Shown here in pieces: positions 1-8,086 of a DNA stretch of 64,000 nt; position 1 is the stretch's first letter; each line of letters starts with the position of its first letter. A program made the position numbers and the translations under genes. The notes under the pieces are model-generated. The model did no database searches. It had not been told where the DNA came from and was given only the letters and a program-made list of their open reading frames with translations. Origin of the DNA: Actinomycetota bacterium (GTDB lineage: Bacteria; Actinomycetota; UBA4738; HRBIN12); the NCBI GenBank assembly GCA_005884925.1, contig VAYU01000026.1, positions 41,662-105,661 of the forward strand, written 5' to 3'.

Positions 1-835
1 GGATCGGGAAGTCCGGGAAGTGGACCTGCTTCAGACCGAGATCGAACGTGCACCGCTCGGCGACCTCGAGCGTCGCATCGCAGAGGTCGGGGCGTTCGGT
101 GAACAGCGCGCGCATCTCGGCCGGTGGCTTCAGCCATCCCTCCGCGTTCGTGCGGCTCACGTTGCTGGATGCGACCGGCACGATCGCCCGCATGCACTCG
201 AGCGCGTCGGCGAGGAACGCATCGTCGGGCGTGAGGTACCGAACGGGGTTCGTCGCGACGGCGACGGCGTCGAGCTTCTCCGCGAACCGGAGCATCGTCC
301 GGATCTCGGCGGCCGAACCGGCCTCCAGACGGTGTTCGACGGCGACGACGCACCGATCGGCACCGAAGGCTTCGCGGAACGGCGCGGCCAGCCGAGTGGC
401 GGCGTCGGTGCGACCGGCGACGGCGAGCCTGCCGGGATGCGACCGCGGGCCCAGCAGGACGGTCATCCCGGCGGCGTGCGCACAGATCTGCTCGACCGCG
501 ACCCACGGATCCCCCCGCTCGCCCAACAGCTGCGCGTCGGTGAGGAGACGGCAGAGGTTCGCGTACCCGGTGTCGTCCTCGGCCACCAGGACGACGTGCG
601 CATCGCGAGGTGGTGGGGCGGGCGCACGCACGGTGAGGGAAGCGCCGAGGATGGGCTTCACACCGTTGCGTTGACACCCCGAGACGAACCGGGCGGCCCC
701 GTAGAGGCCGTCGCGATCGGTCATCGCGACCGCAGGCATCCCCAGCCCCGCGGCCTGCTCGGCCAGCTGCTCCGGGGCGAACGCTCCCTCCTTCAGCGAG
801 AAGTAGGAGCGAACATCGAGGTGCACGAAGGACAT
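1..835 (-). CDS. dnaE2: DnaE2-type (error-prone) DNA polymerase III alpha subunit, N-terminal part
   Basis: The minus frame stays open from an ATG at 835 to the window edge, so only about 278 N-terminal residues are present; the gene is missing from the ORF track because it has no stop here. The product begins FVHLDVRSYFSLKEGAF and contains AMTDRDGLYGAARF, the PHP domain of C-family polymerases. The usual HVHS metal residues read DVRS, so the PHP site looks degenerate. C-family alpha subunits polymerise DNA; the DnaE2/ImuC branch does translesion synthesis after damage. I chose DnaE2 over replicative DnaE1 because of the perfect LexA box just upstream and the nearby DUF6504 gene. The catalytic palm lies outside the window, so the subtype is inferred. 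Confidence 0.8.
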   Translation of the reverse strand, partial: MSFVHLDVRSYFSLKEGAFAPEQLAEQAAGLGMPAVAMTDRDGLYGAARFVSGCQRNGVKPILGASLTVRAPAPPPRDAHVVLVAEDDTGYANLCRLLTDAQLLGERGDPWVAVEQICAHAAGMTVLLGPRSHPGRLAVAGRTDAATRLAAPFREAFGADRCVVAVEHRLEAGSAAEIRTMLRFAEKLDAVAVATNPVRYLTPDDAFLADALECMRAIVPVASSNVSRTNAEGWLKPPAEMRALFTERPDLCDATLEVAERCTFDLGLKQVHFPDFPI

Positions 836-855
836 CGGAGGGCCCGTCTCGAAGG

Positions 856-871
856 TCGAACGTATGTTCGA
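856..871. promoter_or_regulatory. LexA (SOS) box between dnaE2 and udgX
   Basis: TCGAACGTATGTTCGA is a perfect match to the actinobacterial SOS box TCGAAC-N4-GTTCGA. It lies 20 bases upstream of the dnaE2 start (minus) and about 80 bases upstream of the udgX start (plus), so one LexA dimer could repress both divergent genes. Confidence 0.85.
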
Positions 872-953
872 GTCTGAATCCTCGGGCCATATCCGTCAAG
901 ACATCCCTCAAGCTGCGTTCCCGGTCCGATCGAACCGGGTAGGACCTTCCTGG

Positions 954-1589
954 ATGTCCGAGTACTCCGCAGACGCGTTCCTTCCTCAGGATCGGTCCCT
1001 GGATTCCCTCGCCGAGGCCGTCCAGAGCTGTCAAGGCTGCGACCTGTATCGCGACGCGACGCAGGCCGTCTTCGGGGAGGGATCGGGGCGCGCCCTCGCG
1101 ATGCTCATCGGCGAGCAACCGGGCGACCGCGAGGACGTGGAGGGCCACCCGTTCGTCGGGCCGGCCGGCGGCATCCTCGACCGCGCCTTGGAGGATGCGG
1201 GGATCGATCGCGCCGACGTCTACGTGACCAACCTGGTCAAGCACTTCCGGTGGAAGCCCGCACCACGAGGCAAGCGCCGGATCCACCGGAAACCCGACCT
1301 GCGGGAACAGCTCGCGTGCCGGCCGTGGCTGGACGCCGAGCTCGAACAGGTGCGGCCGACGGTGGTGGTGTGCCTCGGCGCGACGGCGGCGCAAGCTCTC
1401 CTGGGGCGGTCGTTCCGGGTCACGCAGGATCGAGGCCGGTTCGTCGAGTCGCCGCTCGCTCCCTTCGTGATGGCGACCGTGCACCCCTCATCGATCCTGC
1501 GCGCACCGGACGACGCACGTGAGGAAGCGATGCGGGCGTTCGTCGCCGACCTCAGGAAGGTCGCGAAGGTAGTGCGCCGAGCTGCCTGA
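954..1589 (+). CDS. udgX: UdgX-type uracil-DNA glycosylase (forms covalent uracil-DNA adduct)
   Basis: A 211-residue family-4-like uracil-DNA glycosylase. Visible motifs are GEQPGD (about residue 53), GHPFVGPAG, the insert KRRIHRKP (His at residue 111) and VHPSS near the C terminus. The KRRIH loop defines UdgX; in the Mycobacterium smegmatis enzyme the His of this loop bonds covalently to the sugar after uracil excision. CQGC and LACRPW supply cysteines expected for the Fe-S cluster. The ATG at 954 has AGGA nine bases upstream; the longer track start at 864 falls inside the LexA box and is unlikely. The SOS box at 856-871 suggests damage induction together with dnaE2. Confidence 0.9.
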   Translation: MSEYSADAFLPQDRSLDSLAEAVQSCQGCDLYRDATQAVFGEGSGRALAMLIGEQPGDREDVEGHPFVGPAGGILDRALEDAGIDRADVYVTNLVKHFRWKPAPRGKRRIHRKPDLREQLACRPWLDAELEQVRPTVVVCLGATAAQALLGRSFRVTQDRGRFVESPLAPFVMATVHPSSILRAPDDAREEAMRAFVADLRKVAKVVRRAA

Positions 1590-1627
1590 CCAACGTCGGC
1601 GCGGTCGCGACTACGCCCGAGGGGTTC

Positions 1628-1873
1628 TCAATCCCACAACCGTTCCATATGCCAACGATCATGCTGGCGATCGAAGTAGAGGTCCCACACCGCGCCACCC
1701 CGAGCCTCCACCCGCCAGTACTCACGGTCGCGGCCGTCTGCCCACCAGCGGCCCTCGATCCGCCACTTCCCGATCACGTCCACGACCTGGTAGCGCTTCC
1801 CGCGCCACTCGAACACCGAGGGCATCCCCGCGTCGCGTTCGACCCGAACCTCCTCGTCGAAGCGCTTCGTCAT
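1628..1873 (-). CDS. DUF6504-like small protein of the SOS locus
   Basis: An 81-residue protein starting MTKRFDEEVRVERD with a tryptophan-rich core (KWRIEGRWW, REYWRVE) and the ending WHMERLWD. This pattern matches my recollection of DUF6504 proteins, which in actinobacteria sit next to Y-family polymerase and dnaE2 genes. Its molecular role is unknown to me. The start at 1873 fits the family length better than the longer track ORF. A LexA box lies 58 bases upstream, and the leader carries a duplicated 11-mer (CTGATCCCTGG on the plus strand). No polymerase Y gene is visible in this window. Confidence 0.65.
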   Translation of the reverse strand: MTKRFDEEVRVERDAGMPSVFEWRGKRYQVVDVIGKWRIEGRWWADGRDREYWRVEARGGAVWDLYFDRQHDRWHMERLWD

Positions 1874-1930
1874 CGCTGATCCCTGGCTGATCCCTGGCTG
1901 GTTCCGTCCCGATCGTCTGTTCCCCAGAAT

Positions 1931-1946
1931 CGAACATATGTTCGGG
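1931..1946. promoter_or_regulatory. LexA (SOS) box upstream of DUF6504 gene
   Basis: TCGAACATATGTTCGG matches the SOS box with one change in the outer bases. It lies in the divergent gap between the DUF6504 gene (minus) and the DUF402 gene (plus). The DUF402 gene has its own -10 box about 55 bases further on, so the likelier target is the minus gene. Confidence 0.75.
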
Positions 1947-1999
1947 GTTGAAGGCGAATGTACGCCCCACCTCCGGCATCCGTCAAGACCGGTTGGGGC

Positions 2000-2005
2000 T
2001 ACGCT
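2000..2005 (+). promoter_or_regulatory. -10 box of a leaderless promoter (DUF402 gene)
   Basis: TACGCT followed by six bases and then GTG at 2012. The same TACGCT-N6-GTG spacing recurs at 25223 and 54835. Confidence 0.55.
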
Positions 2006-2011
2006 CGGTCG

Positions 2012-2662
2012 GTGGGGAAGATCCCGAACGTGCCCACCCGCGAAGCGCTCCCCCGGCACGAACCCGGCGACGTGGTGGCGATCCGGGAGCTGTGGAACGG
2101 CCGGGTCTGGTACGCGTGGCCGGCGGTGGTCGTGCGCGATGAGCCCAACCTGCAGATGCTCCACGTTCCGGCGCACGCTCGTTGCCGGCAACCGGTGGAT
2201 GCCGCCGGTCGGGCGCTCCGACTCCCGACGGACCGCTGGACCCTCCAGGACGTGCGGCGCGGATCGAGCAGCATGCTGTCGTTCGCGTTCCCCGACACGC
2301 CGTACGCGGTGATCCTGGGCTTCGACGAACGGAGCGAGCTGTTCGAGTACTACATCAACCTCGAGGAGCCGCTCACCCGCTCCGCGGCGGGCTTCGACAC
2401 CGTGGACCACGTCCTCGACGTCACGATCCCACCGGATCGCAACGGGTGGTCGTGGAAGGACGAGGATGAGCTCCGGGAGGCCGTTGCACGCGGGATCTTC
2501 TCGGAGGAAGACGCCGCATGGTTCCGGTTCTGGGGCGAGCGAGGAGCGGAGCACGTCTTGCTGCGGGAGCCTCCGTTCGATCGGGACTGGTCGACATGGC
2601 GCCCGGAGCCGGGTTGGGAGGACGCCGACCTGCCGCGGAACTGGGATCTCGCGCCGGCGTGA
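2012..2662 (+). CDS. DUF402 domain protein
   Basis: A 216-residue soluble protein. The C-terminal half has the DUF402 pattern: a strand with FEYYINLEEP, then VDHVLDVTIPPDRNGWSWKD and an acidic helix DEDELREAVARGI. The domain is shared with bacterial nucleotide phosphatases and RNA-binding proteins, but this member is uncharacterised and I assign no reaction. I prefer GTG 2012 over the track's ATG 1958 because TACGCT ends six bases before it, matching other genes here. It is monocistronic and divergent from the DUF6504 gene. SOS control by the box at 1931 is possible but less likely than for the minus gene. Confidence 0.7.
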   Translation: MGKIPNVPTREALPRHEPGDVVAIRELWNGRVWYAWPAVVVRDEPNLQMLHVPAHARCRQPVDAAGRALRLPTDRWTLQDVRRGSSSMLSFAFPDTPYAVILGFDERSELFEYYINLEEPLTRSAAGFDTVDHVLDVTIPPDRNGWSWKDEDELREAVARGIFSEEDAAWFRFWGERGAEHVLLREPPFDRDWSTWRPEPGWEDADLPRNWDLAPA

Positions 2663-2743
2663 TCACACCCGCCCTGCGAGAAACCGCATCCGGAGGGGCG
2701 TAGTATCCGGCCGTTCTCGGCCAACGGTATAGGGGGGTTTCGT

Positions 2744-3580
2744 ATGGATGATTCGGGCGGCTTCGGCGCACCACCACCGCCTCCGCCTCCGGGCGCGGGG
2801 GGTGGCGGATCGATCCCGCAGCGCGGCCTGGGTGACATCCTGTCCGTTGCGTTCGAAGTCTACAAGGCGAACGCAGCGAAGCTGATCCAGATCGTCGCGA
2901 TCGTGGTGATCCCGCTCACGTTCATCATGGCGCTGCTGACGCAGGTCGCGTTCAAGCAACACTGCGACGCGGCGCACGTGAACTCCTTGTACAACTGCAC
3001 CGCATCGTTCGGGCGGTCGCTCTTGATCAGCGCCATCACGTACTTCATCGCGGTCGCGATCCAGCAGCTCCTGATCGGCGCGCTCACGCGTGGCGCGGCA
3101 GGCGCGCTGATCGGGCGCGACGTCGACGTGAGCGCGAGCTACCAGTACGCGTTCTCGCGATTGGGTCCGTTGATCGGGCTCGCGCTCCTGGTCGCGCTCG
3201 TGGTCGGGGTGGGATTCATCCTGTTGGTCATCCCCGGCATCATCATCCTGGTGTTCCTCGCCGTTTCGGTCCCGGCGTTCATCATCGAAGGGCTCGGCGT
3301 GACGGACTCGATGTCTCGTTCCTGGAAGCTCGTGAGCGGCTCCTGGTGGCACACGCTCGCCGTGATCCTCGTGGCGGCCATCATCGCCGGGGTGATCAAC
3401 GGGATCCTCACGGCGATCGGGGGCAACTCGTTCTTCGGCGCATGGATCCTCTCCGCGATCGCGCAGATCATCACCGCGCCGTTCGTCGCCCTCGTGTCGG
3501 TGGTCCTCTACGTCGACCTTCGGGCCCGACACGAGAGCCTCACCGCGAGCACCCTCGCAGCAGACCTCGATCGAACGTAA
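2744..3580 (+). CDS. Polytopic membrane protein with proline/glycine-rich N terminus
   Basis: A 278-residue protein. It opens with a Pro/Gly-rich cytosolic tail (GAPPPPPPPGAGGGGS), followed by a short amphipathic stretch and about six hydrophobic segments (examples: IVAIVVIPLTFIMALL, LALLVALVVGVGFILLVI, LAVILVAAIIAGVINGIL). The layout resembles the membrane domain found in glycerophosphodiester phosphodiesterase-related and DUF975-like proteins, without a catalytic domain. The start follows a G-rich ribosome site, and a -10-like TAGTAT lies about 40 bases upstream. A strong hairpin closes the gene. The function is unknown. Confidence 0.65.
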   Translation: MDDSGGFGAPPPPPPPGAGGGGSIPQRGLGDILSVAFEVYKANAAKLIQIVAIVVIPLTFIMALLTQVAFKQHCDAAHVNSLYNCTASFGRSLLISAITYFIAVAIQQLLIGALTRGAAGALIGRDVDVSASYQYAFSRLGPLIGLALLVALVVGVGFILLVIPGIIILVFLAVSVPAFIIEGLGVTDSMSRSWKLVSGSWWHTLAVILVAAIIAGVINGILTAIGGNSFFGAWILSAIAQIITAPFVALVSVVLYVDLRARHESLTASTLAADLDRT

Positions 3581-3599
3581 CGACCGTCGGGTCTCTGCG

Positions 3600-3637
3600 C
3601 CGGGAAGGGGCACCCGGGAACCGGGTGCCCCTCCCGG
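3600..3637 (+). terminator. Strong GC hairpin after the membrane-protein gene
   Basis: AGGGGCACCCGG-GAA-CCGGGTGCCCCT is a perfect 12-bp stem with a 3-base loop. It is extended by an outer CCGGG/CCCGG pair with one bulged base. There is no T-tract, as is common for actinobacterial terminators. It begins 20 bases after the stop codon. Confidence 0.7.
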
Positions 3638-3684
3638 TTCCCCGGCCGTGCGGAGCGCCTTCGTCCTGTGGGACGCTTCGCGTG

Positions 3685-4905
3685 ATGACGACCCGGCACG
3701 CCGCCACCACCTTCGACGTGGAGGCCGTCCGCGCCCGCTTCCCCGCGCTCGCGCGGGCGGGCGCGGACGGCCGACCCTTCGTCTGGGCGGACGCCCCGGG
3801 GGGATCGCAGACGCCGGACAGCGTGATCGATGCCGTCGCGAGCAGGATGGCGGCCGGCGCCTCGAACACGCACGGAGCCTTCTCGCTCAGCCAAGAGATC
3901 GACGAGCTGATCGACGACGCGCACCGGGCGGGCGCCGGCTTCCTGGGGTGCGACCCGGATGAGGTCGTGTTCGGCCCGAACGCGACGACCCTGCTGCTGC
4001 ACCTATCACGATCGTTCTCCCGCACGCTCGGGCCGGAGGACGAGATCGTCGTCACGCGGCTCGATCACGACGCGAACGTTCGCCCATGGATCCTCGCGGC
4101 TCGCGACGCCGGCGCGGCGGTCCGCTGGGTCGACGTCCGCGACGACGACGTTACCCTCGATATGGCGTCCTTCGACCGGCAGCTCTCCGAGCGGACCAGG
4201 CTCGTCGCCCTCACGCTCGCCTCCAACGCCGTCGGGACGATCCCGCCGGCTGCCGACCTGGTCCGGCGGGCCAAGGCGGTCGGAGCCCTCGTGGCCCTGG
4301 ACGGTGTGCACTTCGCCCAGCACCGCGCGATCGATCTCCGCGCGCTCCACGCCGACATCGTGGCGACCTCGCCGTACAAGTTCTTCGGGCCCCACCAAGG
4401 GATGATCGGCGTCCGTCGCGAGCTTCTCGCGTCGTGGGAGCCCTACAAGCTGCGACCGGCATCCGATGCCGTCCCGGACCGCTGGGAGACCGGCACGCAG
4501 AGCCACGAATCGATGGCCGGGACGACCGCGGCGATCGAGTACATCCGTGCGCTGGGCGGGTTCGACGCCATCGCCGCCCACGAACGGGCGCTCGCGACCC
4601 GGTTCCTCGAGGGGGTCGCTCGGATCCGCGGCATGCGACTGATCGGCATCGGCGACCCGGAGCGGGTCGACGAGCGAACGCCGACGTTCGCGATCCGGCT
4701 CGGGCGGCAGCATCCGCAGGAGACCTCCGCGGCCCTCGCCCGGCAGGGCATCTTCACCTGGGACGGTCATTACTACGCGATCGAGGTGTTCGACCGGCTC
4801 GGGCTGCTCGACACCGGCGGCGCGGTTCGGATCGGGTTCTGCCACTACCACACGCTCGAGGAGGTCGATCGGGTCCTCGAGACGCTGGAGGAGCTCGCCC
4901 CGTAA
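3685..4905 (+). CDS. Cysteine-desulfurase-like PLP protein (aminotransferase class V)
   Basis: A 406-residue fold-type-I PLP enzyme. It shows the class-V features NTHGAF near the N terminus, DGVHFAQH for the cofactor-binding Asp, and SPYKFFGPHQG with the Schiff-base Lys. The C-terminal GIFTWDGHYYAIEV and absence of a SGSAC-type cysteine loop match the TIGR01976 'cysteine desulfurase-like' group, whose substrate is not established. Sulfur mobilisation is therefore only a family label. ATG 3685 follows an in-frame GTG at 3682; either could initiate. The gene stands alone between the hairpin at 3600 and sqdB. Confidence 0.8.
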   Translation: MTTRHAATTFDVEAVRARFPALARAGADGRPFVWADAPGGSQTPDSVIDAVASRMAAGASNTHGAFSLSQEIDELIDDAHRAGAGFLGCDPDEVVFGPNATTLLLHLSRSFSRTLGPEDEIVVTRLDHDANVRPWILAARDAGAAVRWVDVRDDDVTLDMASFDRQLSERTRLVALTLASNAVGTIPPAADLVRRAKAVGALVALDGVHFAQHRAIDLRALHADIVATSPYKFFGPHQGMIGVRRELLASWEPYKLRPASDAVPDRWETGTQSHESMAGTTAAIEYIRALGGFDAIAAHERALATRFLEGVARIRGMRLIGIGDPERVDERTPTFAIRLGRQHPQETSAALARQGIFTWDGHYYAIEVFDRLGLLDTGGAVRIGFCHYHTLEEVDRVLETLEELAP

Positions 4906-4982
4906 CCTCGGCGTTCTTGCAGGGTCGACGGGTACGATGAGCCCCGAAAGACCCCGAACCCAACCTTCCCGAAGGATCGTCC

Positions 4983-6146
4983 ATGCGCATCCTGATCCTG
5001 GGCGGCGACGGCTACCTCGGCTGGCCGACCGCGATGCGGTTCTCCGCACGAGGCCACGAGGTCCACGTCGTCGACAACGAGCTCCGGCGCCGCGCGCACG
5101 AGCAGGCGGGAACCGATTCGCTGACCCCGATCCAGCGGCTCCCGGAGCGTGTCGCCGCGTGGCGGGAGCTCACGGGTCGCCAGATCGGCGTCACGCTGGG
5201 CGACCTGACGGAGTGGGACGTGGTGGAGGGCGTCTTCGCTGGCTTCGGACCGGATGCGGTCGTGCATTACGGCGAGATGCCGAGCGCCCCGTACTCGATG
5301 AAGGATCGCGACCATGCCATCTTCACGCAGTCGAACAACGTGATCGGCACCCTGCACGTCCTCTTCGCGATCCGCGACCTCGCCCCGGACGCCCATCTGG
5401 TGAAGCTCGGCACGATGGGCGAGTACGGGACGCCGAACATCGACATCGAGGAGGGCTTCATCGAGATCCGTCACAACGGCAGGTCGGACTACCTCCCGTT
5501 CCCGAAGCTGCCGGGCTCGATCTACCACCTCTCGAAGGTGCACGATTCGCACAACATCCATTTCGCGTGCCGCGTCTGGGGCGTGCGCGCCACCGATCTC
5601 CATCAGGGCGTCGTGTACGGCATCCGAACGGAGGAGACGGCACTGGATGACCGCCTGCTCACGCGGTTCGACTACGACGACGTCTTCGGGACCGCGCTCA
5701 ACCGGTTCTGCCTCCAAGCCGTGATCGGACACCCGCTCACCGTGTACGGGGCCGGCGGGCAGACGCGCGGGTACCTCAACCTCGAGGACACGCTCCGCTG
5801 CGTCGAGCTCGCGGTCACGAACCCGGCGCAGCCCGGCGAGTACCGGGTCTTCAACCAGTTCACGCAGCAATACTCCGTCCTGCAGCTGGCCGAGCTGGTC
5901 CAGAAGGCGGGGGCCGAGATCGGGATGGACGTGGCGGTCCACCCGATCGACAACCCTCGCGTCGAAGCCGAACAGCACTACTACAACGCGGCGCACACCA
6001 AGCTGCTCGACCTCGGTCTCCGTCCGCACCTGCTGGACGAGACGCTCATCGAATCGATGTTCTCGACGATCGAACGGTTCAAGGATCGCGTCATCGTCGA
6101 CCACATCCTTCCGAAGGATCGGTGGCGCCCGATCCGCCCGAGTTGA
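4983..6146 (+). CDS. sqdB: UDP-sulfoquinovose synthase
   Basis: A 387-residue extended SDR enzyme very close in sequence pattern to SQD1/SqdB, which makes UDP-sulfoquinovose from UDP-glucose and sulfite for sulfolipid (SQDG). The NAD-binding motif is GGDGYLGWPTA. Family-specific blocks include GEMPSAPYSM, the exact string LVKLGTMGEYGTPNIDIEEG, HLSKVHDSHNI (Tyr-x3-Lys region), DLHQGVVYG and AEQHYYNAAHTKL. The length is typical. A -10-like TACGAT lies at 4933-4938 and GAAGGA precedes the ATG. The downstream glycosyltransferase starts eight bases after the stop and is probably co-transcribed. Confidence 0.93.
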   Translation: MRILILGGDGYLGWPTAMRFSARGHEVHVVDNELRRRAHEQAGTDSLTPIQRLPERVAAWRELTGRQIGVTLGDLTEWDVVEGVFAGFGPDAVVHYGEMPSAPYSMKDRDHAIFTQSNNVIGTLHVLFAIRDLAPDAHLVKLGTMGEYGTPNIDIEEGFIEIRHNGRSDYLPFPKLPGSIYHLSKVHDSHNIHFACRVWGVRATDLHQGVVYGIRTEETALDDRLLTRFDYDDVFGTALNRFCLQAVIGHPLTVYGAGGQTRGYLNLEDTLRCVELAVTNPAQPGEYRVFNQFTQQYSVLQLAELVQKAGAEIGMDVAVHPIDNPRVEAEQHYYNAAHTKLLDLGLRPHLLDETLIESMFSTIERFKDRVIVDHILPKDRWRPIRPS

Positions 6147-6153
6147 TGCGCGC

Positions 6154-7200
6154 GTGACCGCCGTCCGGATCCTGGGGATCGTGGCGGGGGTCGGCCTGTT
6201 CCTCATGGCCATCCAGGCGTACGACCGGCGCCGGATCAGCCGTCTCAACCTGATCACCGTGACGGTGCTGGGGACGGCGCTCGTCGTCCTGTCGCTCCGT
6301 CCGTCGGTGTACGGCCCGGTCTTCGACTGGTTCGACATCGTGCCCGGCGCGGAACGTCGGGTGATCTTCGTCCTGGTGCTCGGCGTCCTGCTCCTGTTCT
6401 TCCTCGTGCTGGGGCTGCAGTCGGGATCGGACACGAACGATCGCGGCTTGCGGCTGTTGATCGAGGCGCTCGGCCGGGAGCGGTTCGACTGGGACCGGGC
6501 CGCAGCCCTCCCCGAAGGCAGGCGCATCGTCGTGATCTCACCGGCCTACAACGAGCAGGAGAGCGTCGGCGACGTCGTGCGTGCGATCCCCCGGGAGGCG
6601 GATGGACTGCAGGTGATCCCCGTCGTTGTGAGCGACGGGAGCGACGACGCCACGGCCCGACGTGCACGCGACGCCGGGGCGCTCGTGACCGAGCTCCCGA
6701 TCCGCCGAGGCGGCGGCCTCGCGCTTCGCGTGGGCTATGAGATCGCCCTGCAACTCGGAGCCGAGATCGTCGTGACGATGGACGCCGACGGACAGCACCT
6801 CCCGTCGGAGCTCCCCGTGATGATCCGACCGATCATCGACGGGAGCGCCGACTACGTGAACGGATCGCGGATCCTCGGCGACTTCGAACGCGAGAGCCTC
6901 CTCCGCCACCTCGGCGTTCACCTGTTCGCACGGATCGTGACCGTGCTCACGGGGCGCAGGATCACCGACCCGTCCAGCGGCTACCGGGCCGCCCGCGCCG
7001 AGCTCCTGCAGCGGTTCGTGCTGGAGGAGGACCAGTTCTGGACGAGCGAGATCCTGATCGAGGCCCTCCGGCATCGAGCGCGTGTCGTCGAGGTCCCGGT
7101 CACGATCGTCGCGCGGGCGGGCGGGGAGTCCAAGAAGCCCACCAGCCTCCGCTACGGCTGGAGCTTCTCGAAGGTCATCGTCCAGACGTGGCTGCGCTGA
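6154..7200 (+). CDS. DUF2304-like/GT2 glycosyltransferase fusion
   Basis: A 348-residue protein. Residues 1-105 hold three hydrophobic segments with the look of a DUF2304 domain. Residues 125-345 form a GT-A family-2 domain with VISPAYNEQESV, VVVSDGSDD and the metal motif MDADGQHLPSE. Such proteins usually transfer a sugar from a nucleotide or polyprenyl-phosphate donor at the membrane. It begins with GTG 6154 just after sqdB, so a role in sulfoquinovose lipid or glycan assembly is plausible but inferred; known SqdX/SQD2 sulfolipid synthases are GT4 enzymes. The 3' end overlaps the convergent psuG by 26 bases. Confidence 0.82.
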   Translation: MTAVRILGIVAGVGLFLMAIQAYDRRRISRLNLITVTVLGTALVVLSLRPSVYGPVFDWFDIVPGAERRVIFVLVLGVLLLFFLVLGLQSGSDTNDRGLRLLIEALGRERFDWDRAAALPEGRRIVVISPAYNEQESVGDVVRAIPREADGLQVIPVVVSDGSDDATARRARDAGALVTELPIRRGGGLALRVGYEIALQLGAEIVVTMDADGQHLPSELPVMIRPIIDGSADYVNGSRILGDFERESLLRHLGVHLFARIVTVLTGRRITDPSSGYRAARAELLQRFVLEEDQFWTSEILIEALRHRARVVEVPVTIVARAGGESKKPTSLRYGWSFSKVIVQTWLR

Positions 7201-8086
7201 TCGCCACCGCGACCTCGGCGGCCAGGCGGGCGTTGTCCTCGAGCAGGGCGAGGTTCGCATCCAGCGACCGGCCTCCGGTCTCCTCGGCGAGCGCCCGGAG
7301 GAGGAACGGCGTGACGGCCTTGCCGACCACGCCCGCCGCGTCCATCCGGCTCTTGGCGCGCGCGGTCGCGGCCATCAGCTCATCGCGATCCAACGCGTGC
7401 TCGGGCGCGATCGGGTTGCACAGGACGATCGCCGCCTCGACCCCGAGCGAGCGGTGTGCCCGGGCGATCGCCGCGGCTGCGTCCGGCGTATCGACCCGAT
7501 GCTCCAACGCGACCGGCGCCTCCCGCGCGAGGAAGAACGGCAGCCGGTTGACGCCGTAGCCCACGAGGGCCACCCCGAGCTCCTCGAGCTTCTCGGCGGT
7601 CGCCGCAAGGTCCACGATCGACTTCGGGCCACTCGCGATCAGGACGATCGGCGTTCGGCCGAGCTCGAGGAGGTCGGCGGAAACGTCCGGCCGAGGACCA
7701 GGATGGACGCCGCCGATCCCCCCGGTCGCGGCCACCCCGATCCCGGCCCGGTGCGCCGCCCAGATCGTCGCGCTCACCGTCGTCGCGCCCAGCGAGCCCG
7801 ATGCAACGGCGACCGGAACGTCGCGACGGGCAACCTTAACGGCGGCCTCGGGCTCCGCGAAGCGCTCGAGCTCCGGTCGGTCGAACCCGACCCGGACGGC
7901 GCCGTCGACCACTCCGGTCCACCCGGGGATCGCCCCGGTGCCGCGGATCGCCGTGTCCATCCGTTCGACGCACTCGAGGTTCCGCGGGTACGGGAGACCC
8001 TGACCGATGACGCTCGTCTCCAGCCCGACCACGGCACGCCCGGCGGCGACGGCCATCGCGACCTCGTCGGATACGAGGAACGTCAC
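7175..8086 (-). CDS. psuG: Pseudouridine-5'-phosphate glycosidase
   Basis: A 303-residue PsuG/YeiN family protein. The enzyme cleaves the C-glycosidic bond of pseudouridine 5'-phosphate to uracil and ribose 5-phosphate. Family blocks include LETSVIGQGLPYP near the N terminus, GATTVSATIWAAHRAGI, TGGIGGVH and SGPKSIVD. It overlaps the upstream kinase gene by four bases (ATGA), the standard arrangement for a kinase-glycosidase pair that salvages pseudouridine from RNA turnover. Confidence 0.93.
   Translation of the reverse strand: MTFLVSDEVAMAVAAGRAVVGLETSVIGQGLPYPRNLECVERMDTAIRGTGAIPGWTGVVDGAVRVGFDRPELERFAEPEAAVKVARRDVPVAVASGSLGATTVSATIWAAHRAGIGVAATGGIGGVHPGPRPDVSADLLELGRTPIVLIASGPKSIVDLAATAEKLEELGVALVGYGVNRLPFFLAREAPVALEHRVDTPDAAAAIARAHRSLGVEAAIVLCNPIAPEHALDRDELMAATARAKSRMDAAGVVGKAVTPFLLRALAEETGGRSLDANLALLEDNARLAAEVAVAISAATSGR

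Noticed and set aside
1958-2011. Upstream ATG start for the DUF402 gene
   Set aside because: The -10-like TACGCT at 2000 lies inside that extension, and GTG 2012 has the spacing seen at other genes.
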